Part shown: positions 45,501 to 53,018 of the stretch, in pieces
How positions within the stretch are numbered: position 1 is the first letter of the stretch
Layout: each line of letters starts with the position of its first letter
NCBI GenBank assembly: GCA_017599285.1
Contig: JAGFXX010000001.1
Coordinates: 2,880,501 to 2,944,500, forward strand
Length of the DNA: 64,000 nucleotides
Source: Cereibacter azotoformans
GTDB lineage: Bacteria > Pseudomonadota > Alphaproteobacteria > Rhodobacterales > Rhodobacteraceae
Direction: 5' to 3'
Translations under genes and position numbers: made by a program
Notes under the pieces: generated by a model
Seen by the model: only the letters and a program-made list of their open reading frames with translations
Database searches by the model: none
Told to the model about the DNA's origin: nothing

Positions 45501-47563
45501 TAGGCAAAGCCCCCCGACAAGCCGCCCGAGAAGAAGTTCCCGAGCGAGCCCAGAGCCCCGCTGCCGAAGGCGCTGAACGCATTGCCAATGCTGCCCAGGA
45601 ACCGGCCCCCGCCGCCGAAGAGGCTGCCCAGCATCCCGAGGCCGCCGCCCATGCCCGGCACCCCCGCCGCCGCGGCCGCGGTGCCGGCGAGGCCGCCGGA
45701 GCCGAGCCCCATCCCGATGATAATCCGGTTGCGCGCCGCCGTGGCGATCATCTCGGCCAGCATGCCCTTGAAACTCCCGAGGACGCTGCCCACGAAGCCC
45801 TTGAAGTCCTTGAACCCGCCGGCGACGAAGTCGCCCCAGGCCGTGGCCACGTCGCCGATGAGCGGGATGCCGTCGCCGAGCTCCTTGTTCAGCTCGCCGA
45901 TGGCGCGCCGATGCTCGTCCGCCGAGAGCAGGCCCTTCTTCGAGAGCTCTCCGAGCTTCGCGATCTCCTCGCGGTACTTCTGCACCGGCGTCTTCAGCCG
46001 CTCCTTCCACGCCTTTGCGGCCGTGACGAGATCGGAGAGCTTCTGCTTGGCACCGCCCGCTGCGCCGCCGAGGTCCGACACGCCCTCGCCGAGGTCGGAG
46101 ACGGAAGGCGCCGCCCCGTCCGCGGCCTCCCCGGTGCCCGTCACCGCGGAGCGCAGCTCGGCCGCGGCAGCGGCGGCGGCGTCGAAGCCCTCCGAGGCGA
46201 GCGCTTGGGCCTCCTCCTTCAGCGCCTTCGCCTCGTCGCGCGCGGCCTCGGCCGCCGAGGTCAGGGCATGGACCCCGGAGCCCGCCATGATCGCCATGTT
46301 GCCCACATCGAGCGCCGCGTCGCCCATGCCGGGGATCGCGGCCATCCCCTGCGACAGGTCGCGCAGGAAGTCGGTCCATTTGCGGGCGACGGCGGCGATC
46401 ATGGTCAGAAAGCCCCCCTCGACCGTCTTCCAGACCGCGTCGAGCGCCGGGCCGAGGGCGGAGGCGCTGGTCTTGATGCCCTCCCAGACGCCGCGGGCGA
46501 CCCGGCCCATGATCTCCATGGCGCTCCCGAGGCCGCCCACCGCCTTGACCACGCGCAGCGTCTGGTACGCGAGCTCGCCCACGGCCACGACGGCGATCCC
46601 GAGGCCGGTGCGGATCAGGGCCGCGCGGGTGGCGACGAGGCCCGCGACGAACGCCCAGGCCGCGCGGGTGGCGACGATGAGGGCCGGGGTCATCGAGACA
46701 GCCAGCGCCGCCGCAGCCGTCGCGGTATAGACCGCCAGCCGGTCGATGTTGCCGGCCACCGCGCCCGCGACCGAACCGATCCCGTCGATCACGCCGCGCA
46801 GGAGACCGCCCTCGCGCATGGAGGTGGTGAAGGCCACAGCCATGGCCTCGACCGCGGGGGCGAGCTCGGCCGCGATCCGGTCGCGGGCGGCCGAGACCGC
46901 CGTGGCCATCTGCCCGAGCGCCAGGTGCGCATCGCGGAGCGCCGCCACCGCGTCGTCGCTGAGGATCGCGCCGAGGTCGGCCGCCTGGTCCCCGAGCCGC
47001 TCCATCTCGGCGCCGTTGTTCCGCAGGAGCGGCAGGAGGAGGGTCGCGTCGTTCGCGATGGCCTCCATGTAGAAGGTCATCTGCGCCTGCGAGACGCCCG
47101 CCTTCTCGAGGCTCGAGACATAGAGCTGCAGCGCCTGCGGCCCGGAGAGGTTGCGGAACTCCTTCGCCGTGACGCCGACCTTCGGGGCGATCTTCTCGAA
47201 GAAGTCCTTCATCTCGCCGCCGCCGGTCGAGAGGAAGTCGCCCACCTTGTCGTTCACGTCCTTCAGGATGTCGGCGAGCTTCTCCTGCTCGATGCCGACG
47301 CTCTTCGAGGCCGCAGACCAGCGCTGCAGCATCTGCGGCGTGGTGTTCGCGACCTGCGCCAGCCGCGAGATCTCGTTCGCCGCCCGGGCGGTCGGCACGA
47401 CGATGCCCGTCATGGCGGCGCCGACCGTGGCGCCGATGGCCGAGAGCGCGCCGAACGCCTTCGCCGCCGCCCCGAGCGAGGACTGCGCCTTCTTCAGGCC
47501 CTTCTGGAACTCTGCGCTGTCGAGGCCGAGGTTGACCCGGAGTGCGCCGATGACTGCCGACAT
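42560..47563 (-). CDS. Phage tail tape measure protein
   Basis: 1667 residues, by far the longest gene here. The N-terminus VIGALRVNLGLDSAEFQKGL is the standard start of many tape measure proteins (phage tail length tape-measure family). Long helical stretches rich in Ala/Gln/Glu alternate with hydrophobic spans around residues 265-330 (AVYTATAAAALAVSMTPALI) and a Gly-rich hydrophobic core (SLFGGGGRFLGSIGNAFSAF) near 650-760. ATG 47563 is preferred over ATG 47578, since AGGAGG lies between them at good spacing. Its length should set tail length, near 250 nm by the usual 0.15 nm per residue rule. Confidence 0.93.
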   Translation of the reverse strand: MSAVIGALRVNLGLDSAEFQKGLKKAQSSLGAAAKAFGALSAIGATVGAAMTGIVVPTARAANEISRLAQVANTTPQMLQRWSAASKSVGIEQEKLADILKDVNDKVGDFLSTGGGEMKDFFEKIAPKVGVTAKEFRNLSGPQALQLYVSSLEKAGVSQAQMTFYMEAIANDATLLLPLLRNNGAEMERLGDQAADLGAILSDDAVAALRDAHLALGQMATAVSAARDRIAAELAPAVEAMAVAFTTSMREGGLLRGVIDGIGSVAGAVAGNIDRLAVYTATAAAALAVSMTPALIVATRAAWAFVAGLVATRAALIRTGLGIAVVAVGELAYQTLRVVKAVGGLGSAMEIMGRVARGVWEGIKTSASALGPALDAVWKTVEGGFLTMIAAVARKWTDFLRDLSQGMAAIPGMGDAALDVGNMAIMAGSGVHALTSAAEAARDEAKALKEEAQALASEGFDAAAAAAAELRSAVTGTGEAADGAAPSVSDLGEGVSDLGGAAGGAKQKLSDLVTAAKAWKERLKTPVQKYREEIAKLGELSKKGLLSADEHRRAIGELNKELGDGIPLIGDVATAWGDFVAGGFKDFKGFVGSVLGSFKGMLAEMIATAARNRIIIGMGLGSGGLAGTAAAAAGVPGMGGGLGMLGSLFGGGGRFLGSIGNAFSAFGSGALGSLGNFFSGGLSGGFAYIGQSLSMATSGLVGFAQAAGAILGPIAAVAAAFSFFGSKTKLLDAGLRVTVRELNAMVESYRKVEKSRFGGLSKSRSTSYGLADGAVAGPIVKAVSQMQASVMDVADTLGIGAEAFKGFAASVRFSTKGLSDEEIGAKLQEKLTELGDDFAARAFGYVGRNDQAIKDLEKRIAEGTSYAVVSGLKGSLGDKILSAFLGRKQQGDLADLIAGNTLVSTRPELAALVKEGESFVEALQRLSAAMSGVNGVMDTLGHSFRAVDMVTAGMASDLAALFGGLDGLVSATSSYYQAFYSEAERMETATRQATEALARMGVALPQTRAEYRRLVEAQDLTTERGRELYAALVSMAGVMDQILPSVASLSAGLAGLVGTIATDLDGMISGAAEAQRAAAAAAKGWYQVTLSLRDTIGDLRSAASELISPAVAAAQSQARYQTMLASAMAGDQDAAKAVSGAASAYIEAVRGQARSAVDVARAQARVLSDLQLLQGVTGLEGAKEDVLATLYQEQVDLLTEVRDYLTGGEALKPEQITALNAQLGSLESAIAAAKEISFAALRERIDVTVGLTATADIPADLRRILKSATSGVEVSLDMVLRRMDLSPDLVWIAAKQSSDHLARITYLAKADALPEDLRTLAAVRVAQSVRRLALVMDRPASDLGMAELLKALGAKGGRITLGGSFAFDPSTGFSSWFETTTRGAITAPMSALRTALGDLASAVRAETAAATKRGQGAALSAFAGGLATNAAGDILATDKQIMAMAAKAGISTDGKTIGQVMRAIEGFSTTDGIETIRRLPGSLKDYLWGIFQQRKGRIPLDTADYLRLYPDVAADEFGYDPTIHYRNHGREAILAGLRPFKPEVFDWSAIGLDVPGFAAGGLHAGGLRLVGELGPELEATGPSRIHSAGRTADILGGAAMGASEVAGAVRDLQAELVQLRAQNAEMARELAEMKVWARKGAEASTATAKDLRRIGTVGVRIDPTEAV

Positions 47564-47668
47564 GGGAAGCCTCCTCATGGAGAAGGCCGCCCGGAGGCGG
47601 CCTGGTCAGTTGCGATTGCGGGCGCTGGTCCGGCGGCGGGCCGCGCCATGCTGGGGTCAACCCGGGGA

Positions 47669-48040
47669 TCACCCGCGCCCTCTGAGTGCCATCCCGATGA
47701 GCAAGCCGCGCACCCGCTCGTGGTCGGTATCCCAGCCGGCGTCCGACTGCTGCGGGGGAGGCGCTGACGCCTCTGCCGGCGGCTTGTAGTCCGGCATCCT
47801 GCCCGGCTGGTGGAAGGCGAAGGCCACGAGGGTCGCGAGCTCGTGCTGCAGCACGCGCCGGTCCTCGATCTCGCGCCGGCGCCGTTTATAGTCGCCCTCG
47901 AGCACCCCCAGGACCTCGCGCGGGGTGAGCCGCCAGAACGGCTCATACTCCTGCCCGGCAGCGAGCCACCGGGCGAGGAGGGCCTCGATCAGGCCGCGGC
48001 CGGCTTTGCTTTGGGCTTTGCCGGCGCTTGGGCGTTTCCC
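47669..48040 (-). CDS. Tail-assembly chaperone extension (GT-type), reached by -1 frameshift
   Basis: This frame is open from the slippery site to the stop at 47669 and reads RPSAGKAQSKAGRGLIEALL, then LAAGQEYEPFWRLTPREVLG and EIEDRRVLQHELATLVAFAF. It overlaps the end of the chaperone gene in the -1 frame and has no convincing start codon until GTG 47905, inside conserved-looking sequence. Made through the frameshift, the product would be about 235 residues, the lambda gpGT arrangement. It directly precedes the tape measure gene, as expected. Confidence 0.75.
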   Translation of the reverse strand, partial: GKRPSAGKAQSKAGRGLIEALLARWLAAGQEYEPFWRLTPREVLGVLEGDYKRRRREIEDRRVLQHELATLVAFAFHQPGRMPDYKPPAEASAPPPQQSDAGWDTDHERVRGLLIGMALRGRG

Positions 48041-48375
48041 TCGGCGTCCCCGGTCTCGGCCTCGGCCTTGGCCGCCTCGGGGAAGGCGGCGCGGATCGCA
48101 TCGCCCAGGAGCCGCGAGGCCTCGGCCAGCCCGATCTCGTCGATCAGGTCGCCCGCTGCATCCTCGCTCAGCCCCTCGTGGCCCAGGCCGGCCCAGATCA
48201 GGCGCCGGAGCCGCAGCATGTCGCCCTGCGACGCCTCGCCCTGCATCGCCACGATGGCATCGACGAGGGTCTCCCCGGCCCGCTCCTGATAGCGGACCTG
48301 GGCGTTGGTGGTGAGCCGGAGGAAGCGCGCGCGCCCCTCGGCCTCGAACGGGATCGCGCCACGGATCATGTTCAT
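47989..48375 (-). CDS. Tail-assembly chaperone (G-like)
   Basis: 128 residues: GAIPFEAEGRARFLRLTTNA, then LVDAIVAMQGEASQGDMLRL and a low-complexity Ala/Lys/Pro C-terminus (KPKAKPAAA). The fold and position (between tail tube and tape measure) match gpG-type or DUF-type chaperones such as GTA_gp10/gp13-like tail assembly proteins. Its ATG overlaps the tail tube stop by 4 bp. Near its end it carries GGGAAAC in the correct phase for -1 slippage. Confidence 0.8.
   Translation of the reverse strand: MNMIRGAIPFEAEGRARFLRLTTNAQVRYQERAGETLVDAIVAMQGEASQGDMLRLRRLIWAGLGHEGLSEDAAGDLIDEIGLAEASRLLGDAIRAAFPEAAKAEAETGDAEGNAQAPAKPKAKPAAA
48034..48040 (-). promoter_or_regulatory. Programmed -1 frameshift slippery heptamer
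   Basis: The minus strand reads G GGA AAC in the chaperone frame, an exact X XXY YYZ heptamer (GGGAAAC), 43 bases before the chaperone stop. Slipping by -1 places the ribosome in the open frame that continues to 47669. Sequence and phase are observed; use in vivo is inferred from the conserved G/GT frameshift of tailed phages. Confidence 0.75.
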
Positions 48376-48812
48376 GCCTCCGTCCCCCGCGTCCAGGTCG
48401 GGGCGCCGGTCCCGCGGATGTTGAGGTTGATGCCGACCGGCGCGCCGAGATCGCCCGCCTCGAGCTGCGGCACCGGGAAGCCGCGGAACTCGAACACGTC
48501 GCCCGTGCTCTGGTCCGGGGCGGGCTTCATCGTCACGCGGTAGTAAATCGGGTGCGCGGCCTCCTGATCGGCGATCATGGCGGCATAGCCCGCCGAGGTG
48601 TAGCCCATCGGGATGGTGATCTGGCCGATGTCCTTCAGCCCCTTGATATACTCGCGGTAGCCGCCCTCGCTGTCGAGCGAGGTCACATCCTGATAATCCT
48701 GCTCGACGGCAGGCACGGCGATCCCCTTGGCTTCCGGGATCGCGCTCCATGTGGCGCCATCGGTGGAGCGCTCCACCTCGGCCCCGTAGGCGATGATCTG
48801 TTTCGAGGCCAT
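48372..48812 (-). CDS. Major tail tube protein
   Basis: 146 residues: ASKQIIAYGAEVERSTDGAT, WSAIPEAKGIAVPAVEQDYQ, and DVFEFRGFPVPQLEAGDLGA. The beta-barrel-type sequence and its place between the DUF3168 tail-completion gene and the chaperone fit the siphovirus tail tube family. It is the most abundant tail protein. Confidence 0.85.
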   Translation of the reverse strand: MASKQIIAYGAEVERSTDGATWSAIPEAKGIAVPAVEQDYQDVTSLDSEGGYREYIKGLKDIGQITIPMGYTSAGYAAMIADQEAAHPIYYRVTMKPAPDQSTGDVFEFRGFPVPQLEAGDLGAPVGINLNIRGTGAPTWTRGTEA

Positions 48813-48821
48813 CCGGCCCTC

Positions 48822-49202
48822 CTATGCTGAGTAGATGGTGAGAAAGTCGAGCGAGACCCGGAAGGGCCGCCCGGTGTCGTCGCCCGGCTCGCGGAGATCG
48901 CGCGCGCCGTCGAGGAAGACACCCTGGAACCCGCCGCCGCTGTGGCCGTGGAGCACGGCGCGCACGGCGCGGGAAAGCTGTTTGGCTGCGCCGTAGCTCC
49001 CGGCGTAGCAGTCGATCTGGACGCGGGCCTGCTGCAGCCCGTCCGGCCCGCGGAGGGTCAGCCCCTCGCGGTCGCTCACCGTGCTGAGCACCAGCGCCGG
49101 CAGCGGCTCGCCCTGCGGATGGCGGCCGAAGTTCACGCGGGTCTGCACATGCGCCGTCACCCCGCCGGAGGCCAGCAGGAGCGCACGGAGGGCTTCTTCC
49201 AT
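48822..49202 (-). CDS. DUF3168-family tail completion protein
   Basis: 126 residues: EEALRALLLASGGVTAHVQT, then LVLSTVSDREGLTLRGPDGL and RVQIDCYAGSYGAAKQLSRA. The family (DUF3168, gp17-like) is a standard tail-terminator or completion protein next to HK97 gp10. It starts two bases before the gp10 stop and precedes the tail tube gene. Confidence 0.85.
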   Translation of the reverse strand: MEEALRALLLASGGVTAHVQTRVNFGRHPQGEPLPALVLSTVSDREGLTLRGPDGLQQARVQIDCYAGSYGAAKQLSRAVRAVLHGHSGGGFQGVFLDGARDLREPGDDTGRPFRVSLDFLTIYSA

Positions 49203-49203
49203 G

Positions 49204-49677
49204 TCAGCCTCCTGCGGCTTTCGCAGCGGCCCGGGCCGCGCGCTTCTCGGCGCGGACGACGGCCTTCGAGACCTGCTGCCAGAGATCGGCGCGGAGGCGC
49301 TCGAGGAGGGCCTCGCGGTCCTGATCCCAGGCCGGGCGGAGAAAGGGCTGCGGCGCCATGTGGATGTTGCCGAACTCCTGATTGTGCGCGCTCGGCAGCG
49401 GCCCCGCGCCCACGAACATCTCGACGCTGGCCCGGTCGTCGCGGAACATGCGGCGGTGCCGCTTCGCCTGCCGCCTGCTGAGGCGCGTCCCGACCGTGAT
49501 CGACGGCGCCAGCGTGCGGGTGTCGCCGACCGGGGCCTTGCTCTGAGCCAGATCGGCCAAGGGCTGGGCCGCCGTCTTGAGCGCCCGCCGCAGGGCCGCC
49601 TTGCCCGCGGCCTTCGACAGCTTCGCAAGCTGGGCCTCAAGCTGGCGGAGGCCTGTGACGGAGACGGTGACGCTCAT
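49204..49677 (-). CDS. HK97 gp10-family protein (tail component)
   Basis: 157 residues: SVTVSVTGLRQLEAQLAKLS, then a basic segment with TRLSRRQAKRHRRMF and EFGNIHMAPQPFLRPAWDQD. The conserved E-x-G-x-x-x-x-x-x-PFLRPA element defines the HK97 gp10 family involved in head-tail joining. It overlaps the adaptor gene by 4 bp. Confidence 0.88.
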   Translation of the reverse strand: MSVTVSVTGLRQLEAQLAKLSKAAGKAALRRALKTAAQPLADLAQSKAPVGDTRTLAPSITVGTRLSRRQAKRHRRMFRDDRASVEMFVGAGPLPSAHNQEFGNIHMAPQPFLRPAWDQDREALLERLRADLWQQVSKAVVRAEKRAARAAAKAAGG

Positions 49678-50006
49678 CGGTCGGTCCTCGCGAAACAGGT
49701 CAGTTCGAGAAAGCGGCGGCCGGCGCCGCCTTCCTTGATGCCGGAGATCTCGAAGCTGCGGCCTTCGGAGAGGAGCCGGTCCTTCGGCGTGAGGCTCCTC
49801 GCGAAGGCGGTGCGGTGGAGCGTGAAGCGGGTGGTGACGCTGGCCGCCACCTCGCCGGCGCTCCAGCGCTCGCCGTCGCTCAGGTCTGCCTTCGCCGCCC
49901 AGATCGGGGTGCCATGGTCGGCCCAGACCTCGACCGAGGCGAAGCCGTCGTCGGCGAGCGTGGCGCGCTGGATCTGCACCCGGCGGTCGAAGCGCGGGGC
50001 TCTCAT
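49674..50006 (-). CDS. Head-tail joining protein (head closure, gp16-like)
   Basis: 110 residues: RAPRFDRRVQIQRATLADDG, AAKADLSDGERWSAGEVAAS, TRFTLHRTAFARSLTPKDRL. The RVxIQR start with a W-x-x-x-A/K-x-x-x-x-G-E core is that of the phage head-tail adaptor family. It overlaps the connector by 4 bp (ATGA), and the gp10 gene by 4 bp. Confidence 0.85.
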   Translation of the reverse strand: MRAPRFDRRVQIQRATLADDGFASVEVWADHGTPIWAAKADLSDGERWSAGEVAASVTTRFTLHRTAFARSLTPKDRLLSEGRSFEISGIKEGGAGRRFLELTCFARTDR

Positions 50007-50512
50007 TCCGACACCATCGGCCGGGCGTAGCGGGCCTGACGGATCAGGCGCTGGATGCCGAAGGAGAGCGGCGGGGCGCTCTCGGCTGGGCCGATCCCGG
50101 CGTCGTGCCATTCCTTGGCGAGCAGGATCACCGCCTGGCAGAGGCCGCGCGGGATCCGGGCCGGATCCTCGTGGCCGCAGAGCGCGGTGAGGCTGACGGC
50201 CCCGTCCGCCGCGGGCCGCTCGAGCACGGGCTCGGTGGCGCCGCGCACGAGGCGGGCGGCGGCGGGGTCGGAGATCTCCACAAGCTCGATCACCGGCGCG
50301 ATGGGCAGATACCAGCGCGACCAGCGCCCGGCCGGGGTCTCGAAAGCCACGAGCCGGGGCATGAGGGGGCGGCGGGCGGCGGTCTCGACCACCTCGGTGG
50401 CGGCGGCGAGGAGCTCGGCGATCAGGAGATCGTCGTCGGGCCCGTCGAGATGGACCGCCCGCTTGAAGGCCTCGACCGGGACCGCGAGCGCCGGGGGCTC
50501 GATCACGCGCAT
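50003..50512 (-). CDS. Head-tail connector protein (gp6/DUF-type adaptor)
   Basis: 169 residues from ATG 50512: PALAVPVEAFKRAVHLDGPD, then LIAELLAAATEVVETAARRP, and RGLCQAVILLAKEWHDAGIG. The pattern of two helices with DDxLIxxLIxAA matches the HK97 gp6-like connector family that sits beneath the portal. It is coupled to the downstream adaptor. Confidence 0.87.
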   Translation of the reverse strand: MRVIEPPALAVPVEAFKRAVHLDGPDDDLLIAELLAAATEVVETAARRPLMPRLVAFETPAGRWSRWYLPIAPVIELVEISDPAAARLVRGATEPVLERPAADGAVSLTALCGHEDPARIPRGLCQAVILLAKEWHDAGIGPAESAPPLSFGIQRLIRQARYARPMVSE

Positions 50513-50516
50513 GGGG

Positions 50517-50792
50517 TCACTTCCGCCGGCCCTGCACCGGCAGGTCGGCTGCGGGGGCCTTCGGCGCGGTGTCCACCGGGGTCTCGAGCGCGGCCACGGC
50601 GGCCTCGAAGCTCGGGGCAGGGGTCGCCGGTTCAACAGGCGGCGCGGCCGACGCGATAGGTGCCGCGTCTGCCGGCCGATACGGCACGGCATGGACGCCG
50701 ATCAGGCCCGCGGCCGTTGCGGGGTCGAAGCCCGCGGTCTCGCCGCGGTTGTAGCGGTTCCAGGGGCGGATGAAGGTCACGATGGTCTTCAT
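50517..50792 (-). CDS. Small phage protein between capsid and connector
   Basis: 91 residues: KTIVTFIRPWNRYNRGETAG, FDPATAAGLIGVHAVPYRPA, then an Ala/Pro-rich tail. The RPWNRYNxGExAGF motif is common in small proteins after HK97-type capsid genes in alphaproteobacterial prophages, though no function is assigned. It may be a capsid-accessory protein. Confidence 0.7.
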   Translation of the reverse strand: MKTIVTFIRPWNRYNRGETAGFDPATAAGLIGVHAVPYRPADAAPIASAAPPVEPATPAPSFEAAVAALETPVDTAPKAPAADLPVQGRRK

Positions 50793-50848
50793 GGATCTCT
50801 CCGGGGGAAAGGGGGGATGCGCCGGCCCGCGCTCGGGCCGGCTGTGTG

Positions 50849-52183
50849 TCAGAGCGTCCAGCCGGAGGCATTGAAGCCGGCGAAGGCCTCGTCATGCGCC
50901 GGCGCGAAGTCGTGCTCCGAGATCGCCCGCATGAGGGTCAGGTCGTTCTGGAAGGCCGAGACGGTCGCTCCGTTGCCGTCGACGAAGGAGGCGTCGGTCG
51001 AGGAGCCCACCACCAGCGCCATGCTGTCGCCGATCATCGCCTCGTCGAAGTCCCCGAAGTAGATCTCGGTCTCGTCGCCGCCCGCGCCGAGGTTGTCGGG
51101 GATCTGCGAGCTCGTCCGGATCGGGAAGCCCATGAGCTGGGCCGAGGCCCCGATGGAGGGAAAGAGCGGGTTCCCGTTCGCGTCCTTCAGGCTCGCGAGC
51201 CAGTTCTTCGTCGAGGCCCGCATGATCCAGCCCGGCGAGACCATGCCCACGTCGGCATCCTCGACGAGCGAGACCGCGCGCCGGATCGCCGCCTCCGCCG
51301 CGGCCGGCGTGGCCGCCACCGGAGCGGCGGACCAGTTCGCGGGCAGCATCCAGTGCCGCAGCCCCTTCGGCGTGTCGGCGCTGCCGTCGCCGCGCAGGAA
51401 CGCGAGATCCTCGCGCAGCGCCATCACCTTCAGGAGGTCGTCGCGCACGAGCTGCGCCATCGCCACGCCCGAGTGCCGCAGGAGCGAGTTGCCGATGGGG
51501 ACCATGCCCACGAGTTTCTTGAAGCTCTGGTCGATCTTGTCGAAGCTGGGCTGGCTCGGCGCGATGGCGGCATTCTCGGCGGCATAGGCGGCGACGGCCG
51601 AGCCCACCTGCTTGGCGTGTCGCATCTCGCCCGCGGGCATCGGCAGGGTGCGGGCGCCCGAGGCGCGCACGACGACGCGGGCACGCAGCATCTCGATCAG
51701 CTCGGCCGCCTGCGGCCGCGGGATGGTGACGCCGCCCGCGCCTTCGCTCGCCCCCGAGAGAGCGGCCGAGATCGCGCCATGGCCCTCGGCCTCGAGGAGG
51801 CGGGCGGCCTTGTCCCGGTCGCCCTTGGTGCGGGCGAGGGCCTGGACCATGAAGCCCGCCGCCACGCCGCGATGCGCCGGATCGGTGGCAACGGCCGGCA
51901 CGGCCTCGGCGCCGGCGGCACTTGCCCCGCTCCCGGCGCCCGCGCCGTCGCCCTGCGCCGCTGCGGCCTGCGCGGCCTCGACGGCCGCCGCGCGCGTCAC
52001 GGCGGCATCGGCCCGGGCAAAGGCGGCTTCCGCGGCAGCAAAGGCCGCGGTCTCGGCCTCGAGCGCGGCCGCGTCCGGTGCCTCGGCCGCCTCGAGCGCA
52101 CCGATGCGGGCGGCCACCGCGGCCATCGTGTCGGCCGCGGCCTTCCGGGCGCGGCGCAGGTCGTCGAGGTTCTGTCGTGCCAT
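50849..52183 (-). CDS. Major capsid protein, HK97 fold
   Basis: 444 residues. The N-terminal 110 residues are a helical Ala/Glu-rich delta-like scaffolding domain (LRRARKAAADTMAAVAARIG). The capsid domain starts about residue 150 (VTIPRPQAAELIEMLRARVV) and includes YAAENAAIAPSQPSFDKIDQ, SLLRHSGVAMAQLVRDDLLK and IYFGDFDEAMIGDSMALVVG. This is the HK97 major capsid family; the delta domain is presumably removed by the adjacent protease. ATG 52183 follows GAGAGGATCCC. Confidence 0.92.
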   Translation of the reverse strand: MARQNLDDLRRARKAAADTMAAVAARIGALEAAEAPDAAALEAETAAFAAAEAAFARADAAVTRAAAVEAAQAAAAQGDGAGAGSGASAAGAEAVPAVATDPAHRGVAAGFMVQALARTKGDRDKAARLLEAEGHGAISAALSGASEGAGGVTIPRPQAAELIEMLRARVVVRASGARTLPMPAGEMRHAKQVGSAVAAYAAENAAIAPSQPSFDKIDQSFKKLVGMVPIGNSLLRHSGVAMAQLVRDDLLKVMALREDLAFLRGDGSADTPKGLRHWMLPANWSAAPVAATPAAAEAAIRRAVSLVEDADVGMVSPGWIMRASTKNWLASLKDANGNPLFPSIGASAQLMGFPIRTSSQIPDNLGAGGDETEIYFGDFDEAMIGDSMALVVGSSTDASFVDGNGATVSAFQNDLTLMRAISEHDFAPAHDEAFAGFNASGWTL

Positions 52184-52450
52184 GGGATCCTCTCTTGGCA
52201 GGGCTGCATCCGCGCAGCCGAACGGCCCCGCCACGGGCGGGGGATGGGAAGGGGTGAAGGGGCTGGCCGCAGCCGGCCTGTTCCGGCTGGTTCGGCTCAG
52301 TTCAGAGGTGGCGTGAGGTGCCGACCGTTGCCGGTGAATGGTGTGAGCGGCGACTGGCTCGGGTGACCGCCGGCCCGAGACGCCATGCCTTTCTTCGGCT
52401 GCGACACGTTTGGAGCATAACCTATGGACGCGAACAGCAAGGAATCGATC

Positions 52451-52957
52451 ATGAGCGTGCCTGTGTCCAAAGCAGAACTTCTGGACGCCATTTCAGTGAC
52501 ATTCGATAAGCTGATGCTCGAGCTTGGCCGAGTGCCGGCGGAACGCAGCCGCGTGGCTTCGCTGGAGGGACATGCCGCCGGGACATGGATGAGCCCCGCC
52601 GATCTGGTAGCCTATCTGCTGGGCTGGAACGAACTCGTCATGAAGTGGCTGGATCGGGATGATCGTGGCGAGACGGTGGAGTTTCCCGAAAGCGGCTTCA
52701 AATGGAACGAGCTCGGCTTGCTGGCCCAGAAGTTCTACGCGGACTATCGGCATCTCGAGTGGCAAGATCTGCTGAGCCGTCTCCAGGCGGTAAATGTTCG
52801 ATTGGTCGAGACCATTTCGTCCCGAACCGACGCTGAGCTCTATGGCGGCGCCTGGTATGGCAAATGGACCAAGGGGCGGATGATCCAGTTCAACACTTCA
52901 GCACCCTATGCCAACGCGCGAGGGCGTATCAGAAAGTGGTTGAAGGCCGGATGTTGA
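52451..52957 (+). CDS. ClbS/DfsB-family four-helix protein, cargo gene
   Basis: 168 residues from ATG 52451 (AAGGA upstream). VSKAELLDAISVTFDKLMLE, then SPADLVAYLLGWNELVMKWL and WYGKWTKGRMIQFNTSAPYA match the ClbS/DfsB family (DUF1706), DinB-like four-helix proteins; ClbS hydrolyses or sequesters the genotoxin colibactin. It lies on the plus strand inside the minus-strand structural operon, between capsid and protease, so it is inserted cargo with its own promoter in 52200-52450. Its substrate here is unknown. Confidence 0.85.
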   Translation: MSVPVSKAELLDAISVTFDKLMLELGRVPAERSRVASLEGHAAGTWMSPADLVAYLLGWNELVMKWLDRDDRGETVEFPESGFKWNELGLLAQKFYADYRHLEWQDLLSRLQAVNVRLVETISSRTDAELYGGAWYGKWTKGRMIQFNTSAPYANARGRIRKWLKAGC

Positions 52958-53018
52958 GCGATGCCGCCACGCCCCTACGGCAGTCCCGGAGTTCGTTGCA
53001 CGCGGTTCTGTCTGCCGG

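Noticed and set aside
42806-47767. 1653-codon plus-strand frame opposite the tape measure gene
   Set aside because: It is the antisense of the tape measure gene in its third-position-GC frame, with no recognisable domains and no Shine-Dalgarno.
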